A stretch of DNA of 64,000 nt from assembly GCF_011044495.1 (NCBI RefSeq), contig NZ_CP049143.1:3472001-3536000 (forward strand), read 5' to 3'. Both the position numbers and the translations under genes were made by a program. How positions within the stretch are numbered: the first letter of the stretch is position 1; every line of letters starts with the position of its first letter. Below are positions 26,340 to 33,857 of this stretch, one piece after another. The stretch is from Roseimicrobium sp. ORNL1 (GTDB lineage Bacteria > Verrucomicrobiota > Verrucomicrobiia > Verrucomicrobiales > Verrucomicrobiaceae). The notes beneath the pieces are model-generated. The model did no database searches and was not told where the DNA came from. It saw nothing but the letters and a program-made list of their open reading frames with translations.

Positions 26340-26825
26340 GTCTTCTTGACGTGTTGTTTTCTTTCGGGTTGTCGTCATGTGGCAAGCCCGCAGGCGGACG
26401 ATCTCGATGCCTTCATAGCGGCCGGTTTTGACGATGTGACAGTGTATGCCATCGATTCGAGCAGGCCGATACACCCCGCGAGCATGGAGGTGGGGGACTA
26501 CGCTCAATGGATCTCCCAGGTGGACAGCACCCATTTCCACCGTTTTCCCATCCGCAAACAGATCGTAGTCACCGATCAAGCCGCGGGGCGAAATCTCGCC
26601 TCGGCAGCCTCAGCGGGCATGCGGCAGTGGGCTGCGGGAGCCAAATGCTTTGAGCCGCATCATGGCCTCCGGGTGCGAAAGGGGGACACCTGCTTCGACC
26701 TCGTCATCTGCTACAGCTGCGATCACGTGGAGGTATGGAGCGCCTCCGACCGTGGGAAGATCGTGACCACCTCAGACAAGTCCCAATCTGCCCTCGATGC
26801 GGTATTGAAACGCGCCAAGCCGTAG
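26322..26825 (+). CDS. Predicted lipoprotein of unknown function
   Basis: The 167-residue product has a short hydrophobic signal ending in the lipobox FLSGC. The body carries two Cys-containing motifs, CFEPHHGLRV and LVICYSCDHVEVW, a pattern seen in uncharacterised bacterial proteins. It has no domain I can name. The start could equally be the ATG at 26331 (MVAVFLTCC). It begins 14 bp after hisD within a hairpin. Confidence 0.65.
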   Translation: MRIMVAVFLTCCFLSGCRHVASPQADDLDAFIAAGFDDVTVYAIDSSRPIHPASMEVGDYAQWISQVDSTHFHRFPIRKQIVVTDQAAGRNLASAASAGMRQWAAGAKCFEPHHGLRVRKGDTCFDLVICYSCDHVEVWSASDRGKIVTTSDKSQSALDAVLKRAKP

Positions 26826-26858
26826 GCCCTCTCGAGGGTGGGGTCCGTACAGATTCAT

Positions 26859-28211
26859 CTAGTGCTGCCAGCCTTCAATTTTGAAGTTCCTTTCAGCAAG
26901 CTTTCGTTTGCTCTTGCCCGACAGCGGACGAAACCACACTTCAAAACGGGCGGCGTAGGGTTGGCCCCAGTCTCCTTCGTATATCGTAAACCCAGCCTTG
27001 GCACCAAATCGTTCAGCGGGATTGGATGACCATAGGAGACGGGTCGTTGACGCATCTTCCAGGTTGGCAACGGATAGGGGTGTTCCCTTCGTCACTTCGA
27101 ATGCCTTCAAGTACACCCAACCTGGCTCGCCTGGGTTGAGTGCATACACGACCTCGTAGGTTCCCCGCTGCATGCCCCTCCGCAATCGGAAGGGTTGGTT
27201 GTCGCTGCCAGCAAAGCGGCGGGCCAGGTCTCGGTTTTTGCCCCGAGCCGTTGAGATGGAAGCTTCGGGATCCTTCGCAAACTCAGAGAACTCCTTTTCC
27301 AGTGCGCTCACCGTCACTTTGGTCACGCGGCGCTCGGGCTTGCTGGATTCCTCAAAAATTTCCACCCACACGCCACCGCATTCAATCATCACCCGGCTTT
27401 CAGGGAGGGTGTTGCCCATGTTCATCTCTGCTTTCACCGGCTTGGAGCCTTCTTCGACGTGCTGCACTGTGTAACGACTCCACTGCTTGCGATCGAGGCA
27501 GATGAGGCAGCGGGTTTGGAAACGGGCACCGTCGTCAAAGTCCGAGATGTAACCGTGCATCTCATCGCGAGGTTCTCCTCCGTAGCTCCAGCGTCTGGCT
27601 GCGAAGAGGTTCCCCTGCTCAATGAAAACGTGCCAATCTGGGGAAGCTTCGAGATATTCGAGGAGCGCCTTGGCATGGTCCGTTGATGCCCGGCGCAAAG
27701 AGGGCATGTACGGTGTGAATTCCACAACATCGCTTCCCGGGACAGCCAGTGTAGCGCGCACATCGGCCTGGAGATCGTCAACCTCTAGGTCACCTGTTTC
27801 CACCATGGAATCGGTTGGATCTTTATCGGGCTCTGCGATTTCGATCCCTTCCGGAATCTTCAGGTCGTCGGCGAAATGGTCCATGGGCGGACCAAAGAGT
27901 GAGAGCAATACGATGAATCCAAACGACACCAGGGCGGAAAATGCCAGCGCTGCGAATCGTAGGATGGCAAATACCGCCCCTGCCCATCGTCTTTCGACAA
28001 GTCTGGCGACACATTGGACCAGAAAATAGAGCAGCGTGGCGCCCAAGATGGCCAGTGAGAACCACATGAAAATTGTCAATCCACTGGCGATGGCCAAGAA
28101 CATGAGAAGAAGCGGCGCTCCCGCGCCTATCAAAAGAGGAATCCAGTTCCAGGGAGCGATGCGTCGTTCTCTTCCTGCACTGATGGTGAAGTTGGGCGGC
28201 GCGGATTCCAT
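26859..28211 (-). CDS. Membrane-anchored protein of unknown function
   Basis: A 450-residue protein with three N-terminal hydrophobic segments (about 22-45, 47-70 and 83-108), then about 340 residues of soluble sequence. The soluble part includes a DWHVFIEQGNLFAARRW stretch, a pair of cysteines (RCLICLD) and a beta-rich C-terminus (GWVYLKAFEVTKGTPLS, YEGDWGQPYAARFEVWF). I do not recognise the family. The gene stands alone and is convergent with the 26322 lipoprotein gene. Confidence 0.7.
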   Translation of the reverse strand: MESAPPNFTISAGRERRIAPWNWIPLLIGAGAPLLLMFLAIASGLTIFMWFSLAILGATLLYFLVQCVARLVERRWAGAVFAILRFAALAFSALVSFGFIVLLSLFGPPMDHFADDLKIPEGIEIAEPDKDPTDSMVETGDLEVDDLQADVRATLAVPGSDVVEFTPYMPSLRRASTDHAKALLEYLEASPDWHVFIEQGNLFAARRWSYGGEPRDEMHGYISDFDDGARFQTRCLICLDRKQWSRYTVQHVEEGSKPVKAEMNMGNTLPESRVMIECGGVWVEIFEESSKPERRVTKVTVSALEKEFSEFAKDPEASISTARGKNRDLARRFAGSDNQPFRLRRGMQRGTYEVVYALNPGEPGWVYLKAFEVTKGTPLSVANLEDASTTRLLWSSNPAERFGAKAGFTIYEGDWGQPYAARFEVWFRPLSGKSKRKLAERNFKIEGWQH

Positions 28212-28324
28212 GGACGTGTGACCTGCGGTACTTGGAACCGACAGAAGACATGAGGGACCGCAAAAATCACGAGGAAACTCGTGGTGCTTGAGAATCTGGT
28301 TACAGTTCTCTATCCTCGGCTCCC

Positions 28325-28633
28325 ATGAGCACTTCTCCGTCGGCCCACCTGGTCGCTTACGTCCAACGGCTCATACAGGAGACATTCGAGGTCTCAGAAG
28401 CCGAGGCGAAGGACCGCGCCGCGGGGTTCGTGGCGCTTGCAGAGGGCTTGGGTACACCAGGGACGGCTGCAGAAATGGATTGGCTCTACCGGGTTCGCAA
28501 AGATTTGGGGAGGACCTTGAAATGGCGCTCCGAGACGGTGAAACTGGAGTTTGAGACGGCGCAAAAACAAGCGGTGAAAGCCTACGAACTGCTGATAGAC
28601 CCGAACAAGGGCGGCGGATGGATTTCTATCTGA
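28325..28633 (+). CDS. Small hypothetical protein
   Basis: A 102-residue, mostly helical cytoplasmic protein rich in Ala, Glu and Lys (for example AEAKDRAAGFVALAEGLG, WRSETVKLEFETAQKQAVKAYELL). No signal peptide, membrane segment or known domain is visible. A single gene between the 26859 gene (divergent) and dhaK. Confidence 0.5.
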   Translation: MSTSPSAHLVAYVQRLIQETFEVSEAEAKDRAAGFVALAEGLGTPGTAAEMDWLYRVRKDLGRTLKWRSETVKLEFETAQKQAVKAYELLIDPNKGGGWISI

Positions 28634-28667
28634 CCATGGCTCGGAGCTGTCAGGACCGCACTTCATT

Positions 28668-28695
28668 TTGACAACTCCCACCGCCCCCGTTAAAA
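28668..28695 (+). promoter_or_regulatory. Probable sigma-70-type promoter of dhaK
   Basis: TTGACA at 28668-28673, 16-base spacer, TTAAAA at 28690-28695, about 93 bp before the dhaK start. The -35 is perfect and the -10 is moderate. Confidence 0.45.
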
Positions 28696-28788
28696 CGGCG
28701 GGCGCGTTTCGCCACAGCCACTGCGGCATCAGCAACCAGACAGAAGCAGAAGCCCCACTCTCCCTCACTTACACACACTCACACCATC

Positions 28789-29799
28789 ATGAGCGCCAAT
28801 CCCGCCAAGAAGATCATTAACGACCCCCTCAAGTGTGCCGACGAACTCTTCGATGGCCTGGTGCTCGCCTATGACGGCAAGGCCCGCAAAGTCGGCACAC
28901 GCTCCATCGTGATGAACGACCTGCGCCCGGACGCCCCTGCGCTGCTCATCGGTGGTGGCGCGGGCCATGAGCCCATCTACCACGGCCTCGTGGGCAAGGG
29001 CATGGCAGACGGCGCCGCCGTCGGCGACATCTTTGCGGCTCCTCCTCCCGACATCGTACTGGACGCCACCCAGGCCGTGAACCGCGGCAAGGGCGTGCTG
29101 TATCTCTACGGCAACTACGCTGGCGACGTGATGAACTTCGACATCGGCGCGGAACTCGCCGCTGAAGAAGGCATTGAGGTGAAGACGGTCATCATCAATG
29201 ACGACGTCGCCTCTGCGCCCCTGGATGCCAAGCACAACCGCCGTGGTGTGGCTGGCCTCGTGCCGGTCGTGAAGCTCGCAGGCGCCGCCGCCACCGTGGT
29301 AGATTCGCTGGATGAGCTCGCCCGCATCGCCCAGAAGGCCGTGGACCACACCCGCACCGTGGGTGTCTCCACCAAGCCCGGCAGCATTCCTGCCACCGGC
29401 CAGCCTACGTTCGAACTCGCGGATGATGTCATCGGCCTCGGCATGGGCATCCACGGTGAGAAGGGCGTGGGCCTCATCCCCATGTGCACCGCGGACGAAC
29501 TCGCTCCCAAGATGCTCGACATCATCTTCGGCGACGACCTTCCGCTGAACGCGGGCGACGAGATCGTGTTCTTCGTGAACAGCCTCGGGAGTACCCACAT
29601 GATGGAACTGCTCATCATGCTGCGCGCCGCCAAGCCCATCCTCGAAAAGCGCGGTATCAAAATCCACCAGACCATCGTGGACAGCATCGTCACCTGCCAG
29701 GAGATGGCCGGGGTGTCCTTCAGCGTCACCAAGCTCGACGCCGAGCTAAAGAAGCTCTGGGACCTTCCTTGCGAAAGCGTGGGCTACACCAAGCTGTAA
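28789..29799 (+). CDS. dhaK: Dihydroxyacetone kinase subunit DhaK
   Basis: A 336-residue substrate-binding subunit of a two-part dihydroxyacetone-type kinase. It carries LLIGGGAGHEPIYHGLVGKGMADGAA in reduced form near residues 52-76, YGNYAGDVMNFDI (108-119), and GMGIHGEKG with His222, equivalent to the His that forms a hemiaminal with the ketone substrate in DhaK. Its partner DhaL is encoded at 33132, 3.3 kb away, rather than next door. No DhaM phosphotransferase subunit is present, so the phosphate donor is uncertain. Related kinases act on erythrulose or other short ketoses. A strong terminator follows. Confidence 0.9.
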   Translation: MSANPAKKIINDPLKCADELFDGLVLAYDGKARKVGTRSIVMNDLRPDAPALLIGGGAGHEPIYHGLVGKGMADGAAVGDIFAAPPPDIVLDATQAVNRGKGVLYLYGNYAGDVMNFDIGAELAAEEGIEVKTVIINDDVASAPLDAKHNRRGVAGLVPVVKLAGAAATVVDSLDELARIAQKAVDHTRTVGVSTKPGSIPATGQPTFELADDVIGLGMGIHGEKGVGLIPMCTADELAPKMLDIIFGDDLPLNAGDEIVFFVNSLGSTHMMELLIMLRAAKPILEKRGIKIHQTIVDSIVTCQEMAGVSFSVTKLDAELKKLWDLPCESVGYTKL

Positions 29800-29840
29800 G
29801 CCGCTCGGGACCCGTAACACTTTCATCTAGAATCACGAGA

Positions 29841-29868
29841 ACGGAGCCTGCGAGGGCTCCGTTTTTTG
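29841..29868 (+). terminator. Rho-independent terminator after dhaK
   Basis: Stem ACGGAGCC (29841-29848) and GGCTCCGT (29855-29862), 6-base loop, followed by TTTTTG. Confidence 0.85.
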
Positions 29869-30144
29869 TTGTCTGTGGAGGGGAGCTTTCCGCGTGGGGA
29901 TGCTTCTGCGAACACGCTGAAGAGCTTACGGCTGCCCACCCGGGCCTAAATTTCGGGATCATTGCACACTGACATGGAAAATCCGTGCACGGTGCAATCA
30001 ATCACAACGTGCGACAACAAAGGCGGGATCCTGTTATAAGCTTCATCATGAACTGCTTGTGAGTGCCGAAGGGTGTTTGGCCCAATCCCTGCCCAATAAG
30101 GAGGGGAGAGCGTCTGAGCGTTCTCGCGAACCAAACTCCACAAC
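29869..30144. other. Intergenic region before the CsbD-like gene
   Basis: About 275 bp with no convincing gene or repeat. It should hold the promoter of the CsbD-like lipoprotein gene, but I cannot single out a confident -35/-10 pair. Confidence 0.4.
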
Positions 30145-30519
30145 ATGAAAACACGACTCCTTTTGATCACCCCGGTACTCATGCTGGGTCTCGCCGCTTG
30201 CAAAGAAAGTCCCCGTGAGCAGGCCCGCGAAGCCCGGGAAGAGGCGCGCGAAGAGGCCCGTGAGATCCGGGAAGACGCACGCGAGGCAGCCGCCGAGCGC
30301 CAGGAAAAGGTGAACGACACTCTGACCGCCTCTCCCTCGCGGCTGAAAGCCAAGGGCAGCTGGAACGAAACCAAGGGCAAGCTGAAGCAGAAGTTTGCCG
30401 ACCTCACGGATGACGACCTCCTCTACCAGGAAGGCAAGGAGGACGAACTCTACGGCCGCCTGCAGCAGCGCCTCGGCAAGACCCGCGAAGAGGTCGACCG
30501 CATCATTGATGAACTCTAA
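30145..30519 (+). CDS. CsbD-like stress lipoprotein
   Basis: A 124-residue protein with a lipoprotein signal (lipobox GLAAC, Cys19), a highly charged helical repeat ([20 protein letters not shown], a likely coiled coil, about 27-55) and a C-terminal CsbD-type domain ([22 protein letters not shown], then [24 protein letters not shown]). CsbD/YjbJ-type proteins are general-stress proteins of unclear mechanism and are normally cytoplasmic, so an apparent lipoprotein form is unusual. A 42-codon membrane peptide gene follows after 97 bp. Confidence 0.85.
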   Translation: MKTRLLLITPVLMLGLAACKESPREQAREAREEAREEAREIREDAREAAAERQEKVNDTLTASPSRLKAKGSWNETKGKLKQKFADLTDDDLLYQEGKEDELYGRLQQRLGKTREEVDRIIDEL

Positions 30520-30616
30520 CCGGGACCCGGAGTTCGATGCGTGTCCCGCTGCCCCCAAAGCGGGCACGCCATGGAGAGAAGAGTCCCCGCAACATAAACC
30601 CTCACCTGACCAAACC

Positions 30617-30745
30617 ATGAAAACCCCTGAATTACCCCCTGGTCGTTTCGAACCCCAAGGCAAGATCGGCTACATCATCCTCTGGCTGATGGGCGTGCCT
30701 GCCTCTGTGCTGTTTCTCTTCTTCCTCCTCCGTGGTTGCACGTGA
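30617..30745 (+). CDS. 42-residue single-pass membrane peptide
   Basis: A very short gene: MKTPELPPGRFEPQGK, then one membrane helix (IGYIILWLMGVPASVLFLFFLL) and the end RGCT. The pattern of a Pro-rich leader, GKIGY(I/V)ILWL(M/L)GVP helix and RG(C)T tail is, as far as I recall, shared by small membrane proteins found near stress genes in many bacteria. It starts with MKTPE at 30617 and ends before a strong terminator. Its neighbours suggest an envelope-stress role. Confidence 0.75.
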   Translation: MKTPELPPGRFEPQGKIGYIILWLMGVPASVLFLFFLLRGCT

Positions 30746-30784
30746 GTGAGGCTGCCCGCTGAGCAGATGCTCGATACAGACACA

Positions 30785-30817
30785 AACTGGCAGACTTCAA
30801 ATCTGCCAGTTTTTTTG
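30785..30817 (+). terminator. Rho-independent terminator after the membrane peptide gene
   Basis: Stem CTGGCAGA (30787-30794) with TCTGCCAG (30802-30809), 7-base loop, then a run of T (30810-30816). Confidence 0.9.
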
Positions 30818-30828
30818 TGTGCATTGAA

Positions 30829-31095
30829 GGAGGTTAGACGTCCTCGCCTGACAGCGGGCGTTAGGCTTTCCAGCCTGACGAGAAGGTGGAAAACTCGCAC
30901 ATCACTCACGCCTCACGCGGCAGGGCCGTTTCAAGGTTAACCGCAAAGACGCAGAGGAGGTTAGGCGTCCTCGCCTGACAGCGGGCGTTAGACCTCTGGT
31001 CTGACGGCAGGGGTAGCACGACCCGCGCACGGCTCATTCGCCTCGTCAGGCTGGAAAGCCTAACGCCCACTGTCGGACTAGAAAGTCCAACCTCC
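30829..31095. repeat. Cluster of three palindromic repeats, family D
   Basis: Two direct copies (30829-30882 and 30956-31004) share GGAGGTTAG-x-CGTCC and the block TCGCCTGACAGCGGGCGTTA. A third copy lies inverted at 31042-31095, whose reverse complement reads GGAGGTTGGACTTTCTAG, then GGGCGTTAGGCTTTCCAGCC. Spacers are 73 and 37 bp. A CGCAAAGACGCAGAGG motif abuts the second copy. Confidence 0.85.
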
Positions 31096-31098
31096 TGC

Positions 31099-31479
31099 TC
31101 AAAACCACCGCTTCAGCGGTGCACCCGCCTTCGTCTGGCCGAGCGAGTGCAGGCTGCGCTTGAGCGTCTCCATGCTGTCCTCTGCCAGGTGGCTGGCTTT
31201 GTGATAGGCAGGCTCCGTGAGCTCCGTGAGACGTGCCTGGATGTCCTCCAGCAGGCGCAATGCCTTGTTCTTGGGAGGAGGGGGCGGGGGAGTCAGCAGT
31301 TCCTTGAGCACGATGCCCACGGCGCACCCCACACCCAGGATGGTGAAGATGGAAGCCACCGGATGCTCCCGGATGAAACCCTCCACCTGCTTCAGTGCCG
31401 ACGGTGGATGCAGCACATCGTGCTGCGATGGAATGCTGGGAAACACGGGGTTGTCCGGGGAGGGCATGGACTCATTCAT
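31099..31479 (-). CDS. ElaB/YqjD (DUF883)-like membrane protein
   Basis: A 126-residue protein with an amphipathic N-terminal half, one membrane segment (HPVASIFTILGVGCAVGIVL, about 40-59), a polyproline break (TPPPPPPK), and a C-terminal helical tail. The arrangement FIREHPVASIFTILGVGCAVG resembles the VRENPWxAVGIAAGVG anchor of DUF883/ElaB-type proteins, but the order is inverted because the helical part follows the anchor. Assignment is by resemblance only. Its start overlaps the end of the upstream gene by 8 bases, so they form an operon. Confidence 0.6.
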   Translation of the reverse strand: MNESMPSPDNPVFPSIPSQHDVLHPPSALKQVEGFIREHPVASIFTILGVGCAVGIVLKELLTPPPPPPKNKALRLLEDIQARLTELTEPAYHKASHLAEDSMETLKRSLHSLGQTKAGAPLKRWF

Positions 31480-31750
31480 GACTGGAATGGGCTTCGGGTT
31501 TGGATTGCGATAGCACCAACTCCGCCGCCTTAACGATGCCGAAGGTGAGCAGGGCCGGTTTCAAAAGGGTGAGAGCGGTGGTCGTAGCCGTGGAGACGAT
31601 GAGGCGCTTCGGCAGCACGTGGAAGAGAAGCCCGATGCCGAAGGCCATGGCGACCGCCTTCGCAGGTTCGCGTCGGAGCGTGACTTCAGCTTCGTGAAGG
31701 ATGTCACGGACGAAGTCTTCCAGAGGCTTGGCTGGTGTGTCTGGGCTCAT
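31472..31750 (-). CDS. Small membrane protein, DUF883-like anchor
   Basis: A 92-residue protein. A charged helix (LEDFVRDILHEAEVTLRREP) leads into AKAVAMAFGIGLLFHVLPKRL, a stretch much like the C-terminal anchor of ElaB/YqjD proteins. A second hydrophobic segment (TALTLLKPALLTFGIVKAAEL) follows. It is the first gene of a two-gene minus-strand operon with 31099-31479. Function is unknown; family members are ribosome- or membrane-associated stress proteins. Confidence 0.6.
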   Translation of the reverse strand: MSPDTPAKPLEDFVRDILHEAEVTLRREPAKAVAMAFGIGLLFHVLPKRLIVSTATTTALTLLKPALLTFGIVKAAELVLSQSKPEAHSSHE

Positions 31751-31886
31751 GGGAAGGATCCTTGAGAGATGGAGTTGGCGGAATCTCCTTGAAGATTCGC
31801 GCGAGACGCTGCTCGTGGTTACCGAATGTTATCTGTATTCAGAGCCGACTATTGAGTTCTATGGAAGTATCGAGGTAGACTCAGGC

Positions 31887-32297
31887 ATGTCCATGAAGAG
31901 GCGTATCCCAACAATCGTAGCGTTCATTCTCTCGCTATACGGAGCAGGAGTCTTCGGGAAGGAGCCGGGAGTATTTGTGAGAGGGGAGAATGGGGCTTCA
32001 ATTTTGGCTATCTTCCCGAGGTTTCCCACCGTGGAGGCCGAGAAAGCTGAAATCGCGTGGTTTTTGAGGATCCTAAAGAATGTGTTGTCCGATTTGCAGG
32101 TATCGGGCACGCATCGACCGCAATTGAAGTTTGAGGACAAGGTGGAGGAACTTGAGGGAAAGCTCACCTTGAAAGGAAAAGATGTCCATTTGCTCGAGTT
32201 TATGGTGGCGGGGGCGGAAGCGTACAAAATCTGCATCACCGTGGATGCCAATGGCTTCACAGTGGAACCGGCCGACGAGTCGTCTCCTGCGAGGTAG
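31887..32297 (+). CDS. Small secreted hypothetical protein
   Basis: A 136-residue protein with a signal peptide (MSMKRRIPTIVAFILSLYGAGVFG). The rest has a helix (EAEKAEIAWFLRILKNVLSDL) and a beta-rich end (KICITVDANGFTVEP). The frame is open further upstream to 31701, but that part overlaps the opposite-strand gene and has no start context, so I use the ATG at 31887 (31893 is also possible). Not recognised. Confidence 0.5.
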   Translation: MSMKRRIPTIVAFILSLYGAGVFGKEPGVFVRGENGASILAIFPRFPTVEAEKAEIAWFLRILKNVLSDLQVSGTHRPQLKFEDKVEELEGKLTLKGKDVHLLEFMVAGAEAYKICITVDANGFTVEPADESSPAR

Positions 32298-32337
32298 TCG
32301 CCGATTCGTCATATTGTGCCGAGTGGAGGTGACTACC

Positions 32338-33015
32338 TCACGGCAGCAGCTCCTTCTCGCGGAAAATGCGGGCCAGCGTCTCCTTGCCACCGCGCTCGAT
32401 GATGTCCCCATGGCCCACGATCACGCGGTCGAAGTCCCACTGCATCATCTTCGCGAGCGATTGCTTGAAGGCAGCCTGATCCTTCACCTCCTTCAAAAAG
32501 ATGCGGCTCACACCGGGGCCGCCTTGCAGACCGGAGGCCAGCTTCAGCAGCAGACGCACCCAGGTGCCTGCCGTAGGGGGCACATTGAAGACAAGATCCG
32601 CCACAATCAGCGTGCGGCTCGGTACATGGAGGAAGACGTGCTCATTCAGCTTGGGCATGCCGGCGATAGGCAGCACCTCCAGTTGCCCCTGCCATTCCGT
32701 GGGCGGCATGGTGAGCGGTTTCGGCGCTACGCCACCGCCCGTCTCAGGGAAACCCGGTGGCAGGTACATGTCTGCCTCGGGGAAGACGGCGCGTCCCTGC
32801 ACGGTGAACGTGTCGTGAATCGTCGCGCCCTCCACCATCCAGGCGGGCGTGCCCAGTTCGCGGATGGCGGCGGCGTCCTCCGGACTGAAGGGGGCGGTGG
32901 AGTGAATGACCACTTGCCCGCCGATGCGGATGAGGGTGACCGTACGACCAAGATCCGCTCCCAGTAGCTTCATGGGATAGCGCGCCACCCAGAGATTCTC
33001 CGCGACCTGCTGCAT
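32338..33015 (-). CDS. DUF4336-like metallo-beta-lactamase-fold protein
   Basis: A 225-residue protein. The opening QVAENLWVARYPMKLLGADLGRTVTLIRI, the segment SPEDAAAIRELGTPAWMVEG, the strand RTLIVADLVFNV and the terminal VIVGHGDIIE follow the DUF4336 pattern, a shortened relative of the metallo-beta-lactamase fold. The HxHxDH metal motif of true lactamases is absent. No reaction is known. The start at 33015 is by family resemblance; in-frame ATGs up to 33114 exist but overlap the dhaL promoter region. Divergent from dhaL. Confidence 0.75.
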   Translation of the reverse strand: MQQVAENLWVARYPMKLLGADLGRTVTLIRIGGQVVIHSTAPFSPEDAAAIRELGTPAWMVEGATIHDTFTVQGRAVFPEADMYLPPGFPETGGGVAPKPLTMPPTEWQGQLEVLPIAGMPKLNEHVFLHVPSRTLIVADLVFNVPPTAGTWVRLLLKLASGLQGGPGVSRIFLKEVKDQAAFKQSLAKMMQWDFDRVIVGHGDIIERGGKETLARIFREKELLP

Positions 33016-33089
33016 GGGCCGCACCAAACGACGGCCCGGGAAAATTGCCAGGGGCAAATCGGCGGGTGCTTGGCTATTCACCTTGCCGT

Positions 33090-33119
33090 TTGACAAAGCC
33101 CCGCCTGTCTCCATGTAAT
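33090..33119 (+). promoter_or_regulatory. Probable sigma-70-type promoter of dhaL
   Basis: TTGACA at 33090-33095, an 18-base spacer and TGTAAT at 33114-33119. The dhaL ATG is at 33132, so the leader would be only about 6 bases and translation nearly leaderless. Confidence 0.5.
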
Positions 33120-33131
33120 CCGCCCCGTTTT

Positions 33132-33767
33132 ATGCCCAAGACTTCCCTCTCCAAAGAAGACGTGAAAGCCATGCTGCTGCTGGCGTGCGACCGTATCATC
33201 GCCGCTGAGCCCCAGCTTTCTGAAGCCGACCGCAATCTCGGAGACGGCGACCATGGACTCGGCATGCAACGCGGCATGACCGCCGCCAAGGAAAAGCTGA
33301 ATGCCGCTGAGCCGGACAGCATTGAGAAGGCTTTCTCCACCGTGGGCATGGCCATGATGAGCAGCATGGGTGGCGCGAGCGGCGCGATTTTTGGCACCTT
33401 CTTCCGAAACGGCGGCAAGGCGCTTGCGGGCAAGGAAGCCTTTGACGCTGCAGCCCTCGCCGCCTTCCTGCAGGCAGGTGTGGACGGCGTGAAGTCCCGT
33501 GGCGGCGCCGCTGTCGGTGACAAGACCGTGGTGGATGCCATGGAACCTGCCGCCGCAAAGGCCGCCGAAGTCTCCGGTGATTCCCTTCCGGATGCCATCA
33601 CCGCCGTGGCTGCTGCTGCGGAAGGTGGCCTGGAAGCCAGCAAGGCCCTCGTCGCAAAATTTGGACGCGCCAAGACCCTTGGTGAAGCCGCGATTGGTTT
33701 CCCGGATGCCGGCGCCATGTCCGTGACCGTCATCATCAATGCGATGAAGGATCACATCACTGCGTAG
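33132..33767 (+). CDS. dhaL: Dihydroxyacetone kinase nucleotide-binding subunit DhaL
   Basis: A 211-residue all-helical subunit that carries the nucleotide and transfers phosphate to the ketone held by DhaK. The Mg-nucleotide site is LSEADRNLGDGDHGLGMQRG (Asp33, Asp38, Asp40), and the phosphate-binding region SSMGGASGAIFGTFF and GGAAVGDKTVVDAM are also present. The ATG at 33132 gives the usual DhaL length; the frame upstream overlaps the divergent gene. An LsrF-like aldolase follows after 90 bp on the same strand. DhaK is encoded 3.3 kb upstream. Confidence 0.92.
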   Translation: MPKTSLSKEDVKAMLLLACDRIIAAEPQLSEADRNLGDGDHGLGMQRGMTAAKEKLNAAEPDSIEKAFSTVGMAMMSSMGGASGAIFGTFFRNGGKALAGKEAFDAAALAAFLQAGVDGVKSRGGAAVGDKTVVDAMEPAAAKAAEVSGDSLPDAITAVAAAAEGGLEASKALVAKFGRAKTLGEAAIGFPDAGAMSVTVIINAMKDHITA

Positions 33768-33857
33768 TCTCCCACCTTTCGCATTCCCTTGTCCTAATCC
33801 GACCTCTTCATTTTATTTTCGTTTCCCCAAACACCAAACCTACACCGCTAGCAACCC

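Larger units (their letters stand above)
30746..31098. other. Intergenic region with terminator and triple repeat
   Basis: This 353-bp gap contains a terminator (30785-30817) and three copies of repeat family D (30829-31095). No gene is visible. Confidence 0.7.

Noticed and set aside
30829-31095. Short CRISPR-like array
   Set aside because: Only three copies, one inverted, unequal spacers and no cas gene; the units are palindromic intergenic repeats.
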